58,046 bases of DNA from Planctomycetota bacterium (GTDB taxonomy: Bacteria > Planctomycetota > B15-G4 > SIAN01). The stretch is from NCBI GenBank assembly GCA_016795285.1, contig JAEUIC010000006.1, positions 1 to 58,046 on the forward strand. Direction: 5' to 3'. The notes below the pieces were generated by a model. The model saw only the letters and a list, made by a program, of their open reading frames with translations, had not been told where the DNA came from and did not search any database. The number at the start of each line of letters is the position of its first letter. Within the stretch, counting starts at the first letter, position 1. The translations under genes and the position numbers were made by a program. This document shows positions 20,892-28,001 of the stretch, one piece after another.

Positions 20892-22247
20892 TCACTTCAG
20901 GAACTGCAGCTCGTTCAGCACCTCGTTGCCGACGCAGATGCCCTGCGCGACGCCGTTGTCGATCGCCGCGCGGTAGTGGATGCCGCCGTAGAGGCGCGAG
21001 ATGGCCGCCTCCGCCGCGGCGGTGTCGAAGTCGGTGAAGCTGCGGGCGGCGGGCACGGTGGAGCCGGGGCCGACCGTGTTGTTGTGGATCGTGTGGGTGT
21101 CGTCGTCGAAGGCGCGGGCGCCCAGCACGTTGGTCAGCACGGTCGCCGCGGCGCCCGACTGCACCGAGTGGCCCGAGGTGTACTCGGGGAAGTTCGGCGT
21201 CCCGAGGAGCGGGTCCCACGTCGCGCTGAGCACGCGCTGGATGTAGGTGATCGGCCGCTCGAGGTTGTACTGGTACTTGGTCTGCCAGCAGGAGATGAAG
21301 GCGTCGCTCACCGCGATGCCGAGCTTGCAGAACGCCTCGGCCGCGATCGCGAGCGTCTCGCCGTCGGCGTCGCAGATCTGCGCGGTGACCGAGACCCAGT
21401 GGCCCGGCGGCGTGCCGGTGCCGCCCGGGCCATCGGCCCAGAAGAAGGCGATGTCGTTCTGATCCTGCGTGAGGTTCACGCCGGCGTCGCCGGTGGTCGT
21501 GAAGACCTCGTCCGCCTCGATGTAGAAGGCATCGCCAGGCGTCTCCGACCAGGTCGGGTGGGAGATCGGCGCGCACTCGCTGGCCGGCAGCAGGACGAAC
21601 GGCCGGATCTGGTCCCAGCACGGCTGCAGGGCAGCCGCGAAAAGGGGAGGGGTCGGCACCCAGAGGCCGTTGCCCACCGGCGGCGTGTAGGGGCAGTTGT
21701 TGAAGATCGTGAAGCCGTCGCCCGCGACCCACGCGAGGATCGCCGCGGCGATGTCGGCGCCGAGGTCGTTCGAGCGCTGCAGGATCGTCGGGTCGACCTC
21801 GAGCGCGAGCTCGGCGTTGATGTCGGCCTCGAGGTCGCTGACGCGCGTCACGTTGGTGCCGTTGATGTTCGGGATGATCCCGCCCTGGATCACCGCGGCG
21901 AGCGCCGTGTTGGCGACCGCGCGGTAGTCGACGATGCCGTCGGGCTGCGGCACGCCGTCGAACTCGTTCAGCTGTCCGGCCAGCGACTGGTGGTTCGGCA
22001 TCCCCGGCACCACCGATTCCCACAGCGTCACGCCCGCGTAGCCGTAGGCGCGCGCGGCGACCGGCGGCGAGAGGCCGGCGTTGGTCTTCACGACGTCATA
22101 GAGGACCTGCATCCAGCGCGTCGCGACGCTCGCATCGAACGCGGCGGTCGCTTCGGAGGTCGGAGCCGAATCGTGGCTGGCGCGGTGGCACGACGTGCCT
22201 GCGAGCGCGCCGGCGAGCAGCAGGAAAGGGGCGGAGCGACGAAGCAT
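20892..22247 (-). CDS. Vanadium-dependent haloperoxidase / PAP2-like lipoprotein
   Basis: 451 residues; lipobox LAGTSC puts it on the outer face of a membrane. The vanadate/phosphate-binding residues of the vanadium chloroperoxidase-acid phosphatase family are all present with canonical spacing: Lys324 and Arg331 (KYQYNLERP), Ser358-Gly359-His360 (YTSGHSVQ), and Arg418 with His424 (RLYGGIHYR). This predicts either peroxide-dependent halide oxidation or phosphatase activity; length and the flanking sequence favour the haloperoxidase branch. The ATG at 22247 has GGGAG about ten bases upstream. Monocistronic, with an intrinsic terminator downstream; divergent from the outer-membrane protein gene. 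Confidence 0.85.
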   Translation of the reverse strand: MLRRSAPFLLLAGALAGTSCHRASHDSAPTSEATAAFDASVATRWMQVLYDVVKTNAGLSPPVAARAYGYAGVTLWESVVPGMPNHQSLAGQLNEFDGVPQPDGIVDYRAVANTALAAVIQGGIIPNINGTNVTRVSDLEADINAELALEVDPTILQRSNDLGADIAAAILAWVAGDGFTIFNNCPYTPPVGNGLWVPTPPLFAAALQPCWDQIRPFVLLPASECAPISHPTWSETPGDAFYIEADEVFTTTGDAGVNLTQDQNDIAFFWADGPGGTGTPPGHWVSVTAQICDADGETLAIAAEAFCKLGIAVSDAFISCWQTKYQYNLERPITYIQRVLSATWDPLLGTPNFPEYTSGHSVQSGAAATVLTNVLGARAFDDDTHTIHNNTVGPGSTVPAARSFTDFDTAAAEAAISRLYGGIHYRAAIDNGVAQGICVGNEVLNELQFLK

Positions 22248-22559
22248 CGAAGAGGACTCCCTGGAAGTTGCAACTTGGACCAATTCGCAGTGAGCGCGCC
22301 GCCAACGCAGATCGCGCGCCGAGCGTGCGGCCGCCGGGGCCGGCGCGCGGGGCTCGGGCGCCGGGCCGCAATGTCCGTTTCGGCTGGGCCGGCTTGGCCG
22401 ATTCGTCCCGCCGCGCTCGCGAGCGATCCGACTCCGCGCCCGGGCGGCTCGCGCGAGCGTGCGGCCCGCGTTTCGCAAAGCTCGCCGCGCCGCGTAGGGT
22501 CGCGGTGCTCGCGCAGCCGCGCGGGACGTCTGGTCCCCTTGCTGAAAGGAAGCCTCTTC
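22248..22559. other. Divergent intergenic region, no gene
   Basis: 312 bases between the divergent haloperoxidase-like and outer-membrane-protein genes. It holds a 12-bp AT-rich palindrome near the left end, a very GC-rich central part with several overlapping inverted repeats (for example CCGGCGC...GCGCCGG near 22340-22365), and a weak sigma-70-like pair for the plus-strand gene (TTCGCA and TAGGGT with a 16-base spacer, near 22474-22500). I see no coding potential of its own. Confidence 0.5.
22265..22276. promoter_or_regulatory. Candidate operator palindrome
   Basis: AAGTTGCAACTT is a perfect 12-bp palindrome, AT-rich in a very GC-rich neighbourhood, 18 bases upstream of the haloperoxidase-like ATG (minus strand). 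Its position in the leader would suit a repressor binding site. No regulator gene is adjacent, so this rests on symmetry and composition only. Confidence 0.35.
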
Positions 22560-23414
22560 ATGGTTCGACTCGGGAACACGTGCCGCGCGACGCTCGGGCT
22601 CGCTGCGGTGGTCGCCACGATTTCCGGCAGCGCGCACGCTCAGGGAGAGAACGGCTTCTTGCGCGGCGCAGGCCGCACCGATGCCGCCATCACCTACGCC
22701 TTCGACTCGTACGACCACTTCTGGATGGGGGACAAGAAGGTCGAGGATCCGGGCGTCGGCGAGATCACGCGCGAGTCGCTGAACCTCTGGGTGGCGCACG
22801 GCCTGCGCGAGGACCTCGACCTGTTCGGCTCCTTCTCGCTGGTCGAGGTGGAGAACGACGGCACGGCGCCGTTCGACGACGAGCGGCAGCTGCAGGACAT
22901 GGTGCTCGGCGTCAAGTGGCGCGTCTTCGAGCAGCGCGTCGGGCCGGGCGCCTTCTCGGTGCTCGCCGCGCCGTCCGCCAAGATCCCGATGAGCCACTAC
23001 GAGTCGAACGCGGTCACCGCGATCGGCGACGGCCAGATCGACTACCGGGCGCGCGCCATCGCCCACTACCGCTTCGACTTCGGCGCCTTCGTCTCGCTCG
23101 AGAGCGGCTTCGACTACCGGACCGAGCAGCCGGGCAACGAGATCCCGGTGAACCTCACGGTCGGCATCCCGGTGACGCAGTACGTGACGCTGATGCCGTT
23201 CTATTCGACGGTGACCAGCGACGGCGACATCGACATCGGCCAGGGCGACTTCCCGGCGGTGCAGGAGGAGTCGGAGCGGGTCGGCATCTCGATCTACGCC
23301 CGCCTCAACGAGACGATCGGCGTCACGGCCGGCTGGAAGACCACCCTCGACGGCAAGAACACCGGCGACGTCGACGGCTACTGGGCCGGCCTCGTCTTCC
23401 GCATCGGCAGCTGA
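22560..23414 (+). CDS. Outer-membrane beta-barrel protein, transporter-like
   Basis: 284 residues. A Sec signal peptide (MVRLGNTCRATLGLAAVVA..., cleavage likely after AHA at about residue 27) is followed by alternating hydrophobic/polar strands with many aromatic residues (AITYAFDSYDHFWMG, FGAFVSLESGFDYR, YVTLMPFYSTVTSDGDI). It ends YWAGLVFRIGS, close to the terminal strand of a barrel. I read about twelve strands. The substrate is unknown. AGGAAG lies about ten bases before the ATG. The gene is followed by a long palindromic element before the convergent kinase gene. Confidence 0.65.
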   Translation: MVRLGNTCRATLGLAAVVATISGSAHAQGENGFLRGAGRTDAAITYAFDSYDHFWMGDKKVEDPGVGEITRESLNLWVAHGLREDLDLFGSFSLVEVENDGTAPFDDERQLQDMVLGVKWRVFEQRVGPGAFSVLAAPSAKIPMSHYESNAVTAIGDGQIDYRARAIAHYRFDFGAFVSLESGFDYRTEQPGNEIPVNLTVGIPVTQYVTLMPFYSTVTSDGDIDIGQGDFPAVQEESERVGISIYARLNETIGVTAGWKTTLDGKNTGDVDGYWAGLVFRIGS

Positions 23415-23427
23415 TCGCACGTCCGGT

Positions 23428-23514
23428 CATCCCGATCCGGGATCGTTCCGCCGACGCGAACCGCACCCTTCGATGGTGCGGGAATCGGCGGCGGAAGACT
23501 CCCGGATCGGGATG
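23428..23514. repeat. Long three-tier palindromic element (REP-like), copy 1
   Basis: An 87-base near-perfect palindrome between the convergent outer-membrane-protein and kinase genes. Outer stem: CATCCCGATCCGGGA (23428-23442) pairs with TCCCGGATCGGGATG (23500-23514). Middle stem: TTCCGCCG (23446-23453) with CGGCGGAA (23489-23496). Inner stem: CCGCACC (23461-23467) with GGTGCGG (23475-23481), loop CTTCGAT. A related element lies at 57906-57963. It may act as a bidirectional terminator and/or belong to a dispersed palindromic repeat family. Confidence 0.8.
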
Positions 23515-23543
23515 CCGCGGCGACCTCGCAGAGACCTCGCAGG

Positions 23544-25991
23544 TCAGCCGCCGGAGCCAGTGGAGGGCGCCGCCGCCTGCTCGCGCAATCGCGCTTCGAG
23601 CCGCTCGAACTCGACGATGCCCGGCGCCAGCACCACCGCTTGGTGGGCATGGCCGATCGCTGCGGAGAACTCCTGCAGCGCCTCGCAGACCAGCGCGAGC
23701 TGGCTGAAGAAGAGCGGGTTGCTCGGCGCGATCGCGATGGCCGTCTCGAGGTGGCCGCGCGCCTCGGCGAGCTCGCCCAAGTCCTGCTCGAGCACCGCGA
23801 GCTCGAAGTGGTACTGCGCGTTGCGGGGATTGGCCGCGATCGCCGCCCGCAGCCCGTCGCGCGCCTGCTCGCGCACCTCCCGCGTCACGCTGCCCGTCTT
23901 CAGCGCCTCCTGCAGCAGCGCACGCGCCGCGTCGGCGCTCTCCTCGGCGGCGGAGCGCTTCTCCTCGCTCACCCCCTCGCCGGCCGCGAGGTAGGGGTTG
24001 ATGAAGCGGTCCATCAGCCCCTCCTGCAGCGAGCCGACGTTCTCGACGATGGGGGAGAGCGCCTCGGAGCCGCTCTTCAGCATCTCGGCGATCACCGCGC
24101 TCTTCTCGCTCATGGGCGCCGCGTCGAAGAGCTTGAGGAGGTTGCCCGCGAAGCCGCCCGGCCGCACGCGCGAATCGGCGCGCGGCGCCGCCTTCGCTGC
24201 AGCCGCGGACGCCTCCGCGACGCGCCGCTTCGCCTCCTCGAGCTGCTCGTTCACGAAGCGGAGCTGCTGCCCGCTGCGGTGGTCGCGCGAGTCGATCCGG
24301 CGCGCCGTCTCGACGTCGAGCAGCGCGAGTTCGAGGTAGGTGGTCAGGTTGCCGGTCGATTCGTAGAGGCCGAGGTAGACGTCGGCGCGCAGGCTGTGCG
24401 CCCGCAGCCGCCACTTCTCGAGCAGCGGCGTCGCGGCGCGCGCCACCTCGGCGCCGAGCAGCTGCACGGCGCGCGTCGCCGGCGTCAGCGCATGCTGCAG
24501 CATCTCCCCCTTGCGGCTCGCGTCGACCTGGCTGCCGCTCGCCAGCCCGAAGCGGAAGCGCGCCAGCTCGAGCTGGGTCGGCCAGTCGTCGACGCCGAGC
24601 GACTCGGCGCGCAGCAGGTCGTCGAACCCCTGGTCGCGCGTGATCGCCACGCGCGAGCGCCAGCGCAGGAAGCCGCGGAAGAAGGCGGCGAGCGGCTGGT
24701 CGGGCTGCAGCCGCTCGGCCGTCTCGAGTTCGCGGAACGCCTCGGCGTAGAGCGCCTCGGGCGAGCCGAATTGCTGCACCAGCACCGGCAAGTTCGCCGG
24801 GTCGTCTTCCTGCTCCCAATCCTGGCCGAGGAAGCAGAGGGCGCGCGCGCGGCCGAGGTGGGCGGCGGCGTCGTCGCGCCGGATCCGCAGCGCGGCAGCG
24901 AACTTCTGCTCGGCCTCGGCGAAGTACCCGTCGGCGAAGCTGGCGCGCGCCTGCTCGAACGCGTCCTTGAAGGCGCGGTCGTTCTCCCGATCGCGCTGCC
25001 GCTGCGTCCACCAGCCGAAGGTGAGCGCCATCATCACCAGCGCCGCGGTGAGCGCGACGATCGACTTGTGCTTCGCGAGGCGGCGCACCGTCCGCTTCAC
25101 CACCGAGCTGCGGCGCGCCACGATCGGCTCGCCCTCGAGGAAGCGTTCCAGGTCCTGCGCCAGCTCGAGCGCCGACGCGTAGCGGCGCTTCGGCTCCTTC
25201 TCCATCGCCTTGAGGATGATCACCTCGAGGTCGGCCGGCAGGTCGGGACGGAGGCTGCGGGGCGTGCGCGGCTCGACGTCGAGGATCTGCTGGAGGATCT
25301 CCTGGGTCGACTCGCCGGGGAAGGGCGGCTCGCCGGCGACCATCTCGTAGAGCGTCGCGCCGAGCGACCAGATGTCGGTGCGCCGGTCGACCTCGCCGCG
25401 CTTGGCGCGGATCTGCTCGGGGCTCATGTAGCGCGGCGTGCCGACCATCGCGCCCGAGTCGGTGATGCCGCTGCCCTGCTCGGGGCGGGCGAGTCCGAAG
25501 TCGGTCAGCACGAGCTTGCCGCCGTGCTCGACGATCATGTTGGCCGGCTTGATGTCGCGGTGGATGATCCCGTGCTGGTGGGCGAAGTGGACCGCGCGCG
25601 CGGCGGTCTGCATCAGCCGCGCCGCCTCCTGCGGATCGAGCCGGCCGCGCTGCAGCGTCTTGTCGAGCGGCTCGCCGTCGAGGAAGCGCATCGCGTACCA
25701 GTGGATCGCGCCGCTCTGGCTGATCTCGTAGATCGGGACGATGTGCTCGTGGGAGAGTTGCGCGACCGCCTGCGCCTCGCGCAGGAAGCGCTGGATCGCC
25801 TTCTCGGTCGAGCCGAGGCCGGGCGGCAGCGCCTTCAGCGCGACGCGCCGGTCGAGCTTCGTGTGGTGCGCCTCGAAGACGACGCCCATCGACCCGTAGC
25901 CGAGCACGCGACGGATCGTGTACTCGCCGAGCGTCGTGCCGACGAGTTCCTGCAGCGGCAGGCGCTCGGGCGGGTCGGAGCGCTCGTTCAT
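23544..25991 (-). CDS. Membrane-anchored Ser/Thr protein kinase with TPR-like C-terminal region
   Basis: 815 residues. An N-terminal Hanks-type kinase domain (about residues 23-285) has the glycine loop LGYGSMGVVFEA, VALK (Lys53), HRDIKPAN (Asp146), DFG (Asp164) and GTPRYMSPEQ; all catalytic residues are present. One transmembrane helix lies at about 310-328 (SIVALTAALVMMALTFGWW), followed by a long helical region with TPR-like repeats (FAEAEQKFAAALRIRRDD, NAQYHFELAVLEQDLGEL, NPLFFSQLALVCEALQEF). The ATG overlaps the kdsA stop (ATGA), so it is translationally coupled to Kdo synthesis. Architecture and length are typical of Planctomycetota-style kinases. Targets are unknown. Confidence 0.9.
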   Translation of the reverse strand: MNERSDPPERLPLQELVGTTLGEYTIRRVLGYGSMGVVFEAHHTKLDRRVALKALPPGLGSTEKAIQRFLREAQAVAQLSHEHIVPIYEISQSGAIHWYAMRFLDGEPLDKTLQRGRLDPQEAARLMQTAARAVHFAHQHGIIHRDIKPANMIVEHGGKLVLTDFGLARPEQGSGITDSGAMVGTPRYMSPEQIRAKRGEVDRRTDIWSLGATLYEMVAGEPPFPGESTQEILQQILDVEPRTPRSLRPDLPADLEVIILKAMEKEPKRRYASALELAQDLERFLEGEPIVARRSSVVKRTVRRLAKHKSIVALTAALVMMALTFGWWTQRQRDRENDRAFKDAFEQARASFADGYFAEAEQKFAAALRIRRDDAAAHLGRARALCFLGQDWEQEDDPANLPVLVQQFGSPEALYAEAFRELETAERLQPDQPLAAFFRGFLRWRSRVAITRDQGFDDLLRAESLGVDDWPTQLELARFRFGLASGSQVDASRKGEMLQHALTPATRAVQLLGAEVARAATPLLEKWRLRAHSLRADVYLGLYESTGNLTTYLELALLDVETARRIDSRDHRSGQQLRFVNEQLEEAKRRVAEASAAAAKAAPRADSRVRPGGFAGNLLKLFDAAPMSEKSAVIAEMLKSGSEALSPIVENVGSLQEGLMDRFINPYLAAGEGVSEEKRSAAEESADAARALLQEALKTGSVTREVREQARDGLRAAIAANPRNAQYHFELAVLEQDLGELAEARGHLETAIAIAPSNPLFFSQLALVCEALQEFSAAIGHAHQAVVLAPGIVEFERLEARLREQAAAPSTGSGG

Positions 25992-26863
25992 CCGTCGAAC
26001 TCGCTGCCCGGCGGGTCGGCGAGCGCCTGCTCGCGCAGCGTGCGCAGCGCCGCGAAGACGCGCGGCAGCACCTCGAGCGGCAGGGAGTTCGGGCCGTCGG
26101 AGAGGGCGGCGTCGGGGTTCTCGTGCACTTCCATGAAGACGAGGTCGGCGCCAGCCGCCACCGCGGCGCGCGCGAGCGTCGGCGCCATGCGCCGGTTGCC
26201 GCCGCTCTTGTCGCCGGCGCCGCCCGGCTGCTGCACCGAGTGGGTGGCGTCGAAGCAGACCGGCACGCCGTGGCGCTGCATGATCGCGATGGCGGCGAAG
26301 TCGTTCACCAAGCGGTGGTAGCCGAAGAAGGTGCCGCGGTCGGTGACGATCACGTCCTTCGCGCCGGCGTCGCGCAGCTTGCGGACGACGTGCTCCATCT
26401 CCTCGGGCGAGAGCCACTGCCCCTTCTTCACGTTGATGGCGCAGCCGGTCGCGACCGACGCGGCGGCCGCCGCCAGCAGCAGGTCGGTCTGCCGGCAGAG
26501 GAACGCCGGGATCTGCAGCAGGTCGACCACCTCGGCGGCGCGCGCCGCGTGCTCCGGCAGGTGGATGTCGGTGACGAGCGGCACGTCGAAGGTGCGCTTC
26601 ACCTTGGCCAGCACCGCCAGCGCCGCATCGGCGCCGAGCCCGCGGAACGACTTGCCCGAGGTGCGGTTGGCCTTGTCGAAGGAGGCCTTGAAGACGATCG
26701 GCAGCCCGGCCGCGCGCGCCTGCGCGATCACCCGCTCCGCGATGCGCAGCGTGATCGCCTCGCCCTCGACGACGCAGGGGCCGGCCAGCAGCGCGAGCGG
26801 GCGCCCGGCGCCGACGACGATTCCACGGATGCGGGCAGTGCGAGCGGCGGCGGCGGGTTCCAT
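25988..26863 (-). CDS. kdsA: 2-dehydro-3-deoxyphosphooctonate aldolase (Kdo-8-phosphate synthase), metal-dependent type
   Basis: 291 residues; condenses phosphoenolpyruvate with arabinose-5-phosphate for lipopolysaccharide Kdo. Signature segments are VFKASFDKANRTSGKSFRG, VTDIHLPEHAARAAEVVD, IPAFLCRQTDLL, INVKKGQWLSP and SDGPNSLPLE. The N-terminal AGPC (Cys30), with His in DATHSVQ, Glu in FMEVHENP and Asp in SDGP, matches the four metal ligands of class II (metallo) enzymes, in contrast to the Asn of the E. coli metal-free type. Its stop overlaps the start of the kinase gene. Divergent from the RmlD-like gene. Confidence 0.95.
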   Translation of the reverse strand: MEPAAAARTARIRGIVVGAGRPLALLAGPCVVEGEAITLRIAERVIAQARAAGLPIVFKASFDKANRTSGKSFRGLGADAALAVLAKVKRTFDVPLVTDIHLPEHAARAAEVVDLLQIPAFLCRQTDLLLAAAAASVATGCAINVKKGQWLSPEEMEHVVRKLRDAGAKDVIVTDRGTFFGYHRLVNDFAAIAIMQRHGVPVCFDATHSVQQPGGAGDKSGGNRRMAPTLARAAVAAGADLVFMEVHENPDAALSDGPNSLPLEVLPRVFAALRTLREQALADPPGSEFDG

Positions 26864-26907
26864 GGGGGCGGGATTGTATCTTCGCGCGCCTTCGCGCTTG
26901 GAGCCGG

Positions 26908-27849
26908 ATGGGAACGCAACCGACGCTGCTGCTGACCGGTGCGACCGGGTTGGTCGGCCGATCGCTCTACCGCGCCGCCTTCCAGCGTTGGCGCGTCGTC
27001 GTCGTCACGCATCGCCGGGCGGCGGGCGTGCTGCGCCGCGGCGACAGCGCGGTCGCGGCCGACCTGCTGGCGCCCGGCGCCGCCGCAGCGCTGCTCGATG
27101 CGGTCGAGCCGCAGGCGATCGTCCACCTCGCCGCGCTGGCGGCGCTGCCCGCTTGCGCGCGCGATCCGGCGCTGGCGCAGCGGATGAACGTCGACGTGAC
27201 CGCGCGGCTCGCCCGCGGCGCGGCGCGCGACGGCTGCCACCTCGTCTTCTTCTCCACCGACCAGGTCTTCGCCGGCGATCGCACCTGGCCACCCGATCGC
27301 GCGCCCGGCTACCGCGAGCCGGACGCCCCCGCGCCGCTCCACCCCTACGGCGAGAGCAAGGTCGCCGCCGAACACGCCGTCGCTGCGAGCGGCGCTGACG
27401 CCTTGCTCCTCCGCACGGCGCTCGTGCTCGCCCCCTCGGCCGATGGCACGAGCGGCGCGCTCGACTACGTGCGCGGCGCGGCCCCCGGCAGCGAGGTGCG
27501 CCTCTTCAGCGACGAGTGGCGCACGCCGGTCTCGGTCCTCGACCTCGCGCGCGTGGTCGACGCGGCGCTCGAGCGGCGCCTCACCGGGACGCTCCACGTC
27601 ACCGGCCCGCAACGACTCGACCGCTTCGCGCTCGGGCAGGCGATCGATGCCGCGTTCCCGGTGGCGGAAGGGGCGGCGCCGCGGCGGCTGCTCGCCGTCT
27701 CGCAGGCGGAACTCCCCGGCGTGCGACCGCGCGACGTCTCGCTGGCGAGCGATCGGCTCGCCGCCGCGGGGCTGCCGGTGCCGCAGCCGTTGGCGGCGGC
27801 GCTGGAGGAATTGCGTCGCTTCGCAGATGGGGCGCGTGGGACCCGATGA
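26908..27849 (+). CDS. RmlD-like NAD(P)-dependent sugar epimerase/reductase (SDR)
   Basis: 313 residues. The cofactor loop TGATGLVG at residues 10-17, VHLAALAALPACARDP and NVDVTARLA, FFSTDQVFAGD, and the catalytic YGESK (YxxxK) place it among extended SDR proteins closest to RmlD (dTDP-4-dehydrorhamnose reductase). RmlABC genes are not nearby, so the substrate sugar is uncertain; a role in surface polysaccharide is likely given kdsA on the other side of the divergent promoter. The ATG has GGAG seven bases upstream. Confidence 0.75.
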   Translation: MGTQPTLLLTGATGLVGRSLYRAAFQRWRVVVVTHRRAAGVLRRGDSAVAADLLAPGAAAALLDAVEPQAIVHLAALAALPACARDPALAQRMNVDVTARLARGAARDGCHLVFFSTDQVFAGDRTWPPDRAPGYREPDAPAPLHPYGESKVAAEHAVAASGADALLLRTALVLAPSADGTSGALDYVRGAAPGSEVRLFSDEWRTPVSVLDLARVVDAALERRLTGTLHVTGPQRLDRFALGQAIDAAFPVAEGAAPRRLLAVSQAELPGVRPRDVSLASDRLAAAGLPVPQPLAAALEELRRFADGARGTR

Positions 27850-28001
27850 CTCGGCAGGGCTCCCCGCACTTGGGACGTTGCGACTCGTCACAAGAAGCTT
27901 GTTCCGCATGCGCGTGAACGGCGCCGCGGTCCAAAGTGTGCTAATGCCGCGATGCCGATCGGTTGCCGATCGATCGTTCCCGACCCGCTCGAGGATCCCG
28001 C

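Noticed and set aside
26728..27909. Antisense frame opposite the RmlD-like gene
   Set aside because: Arg/Glu/His-rich translation with no motif; the plus-strand SDR gene has a cofactor loop, YxxxK and a ribosome site.
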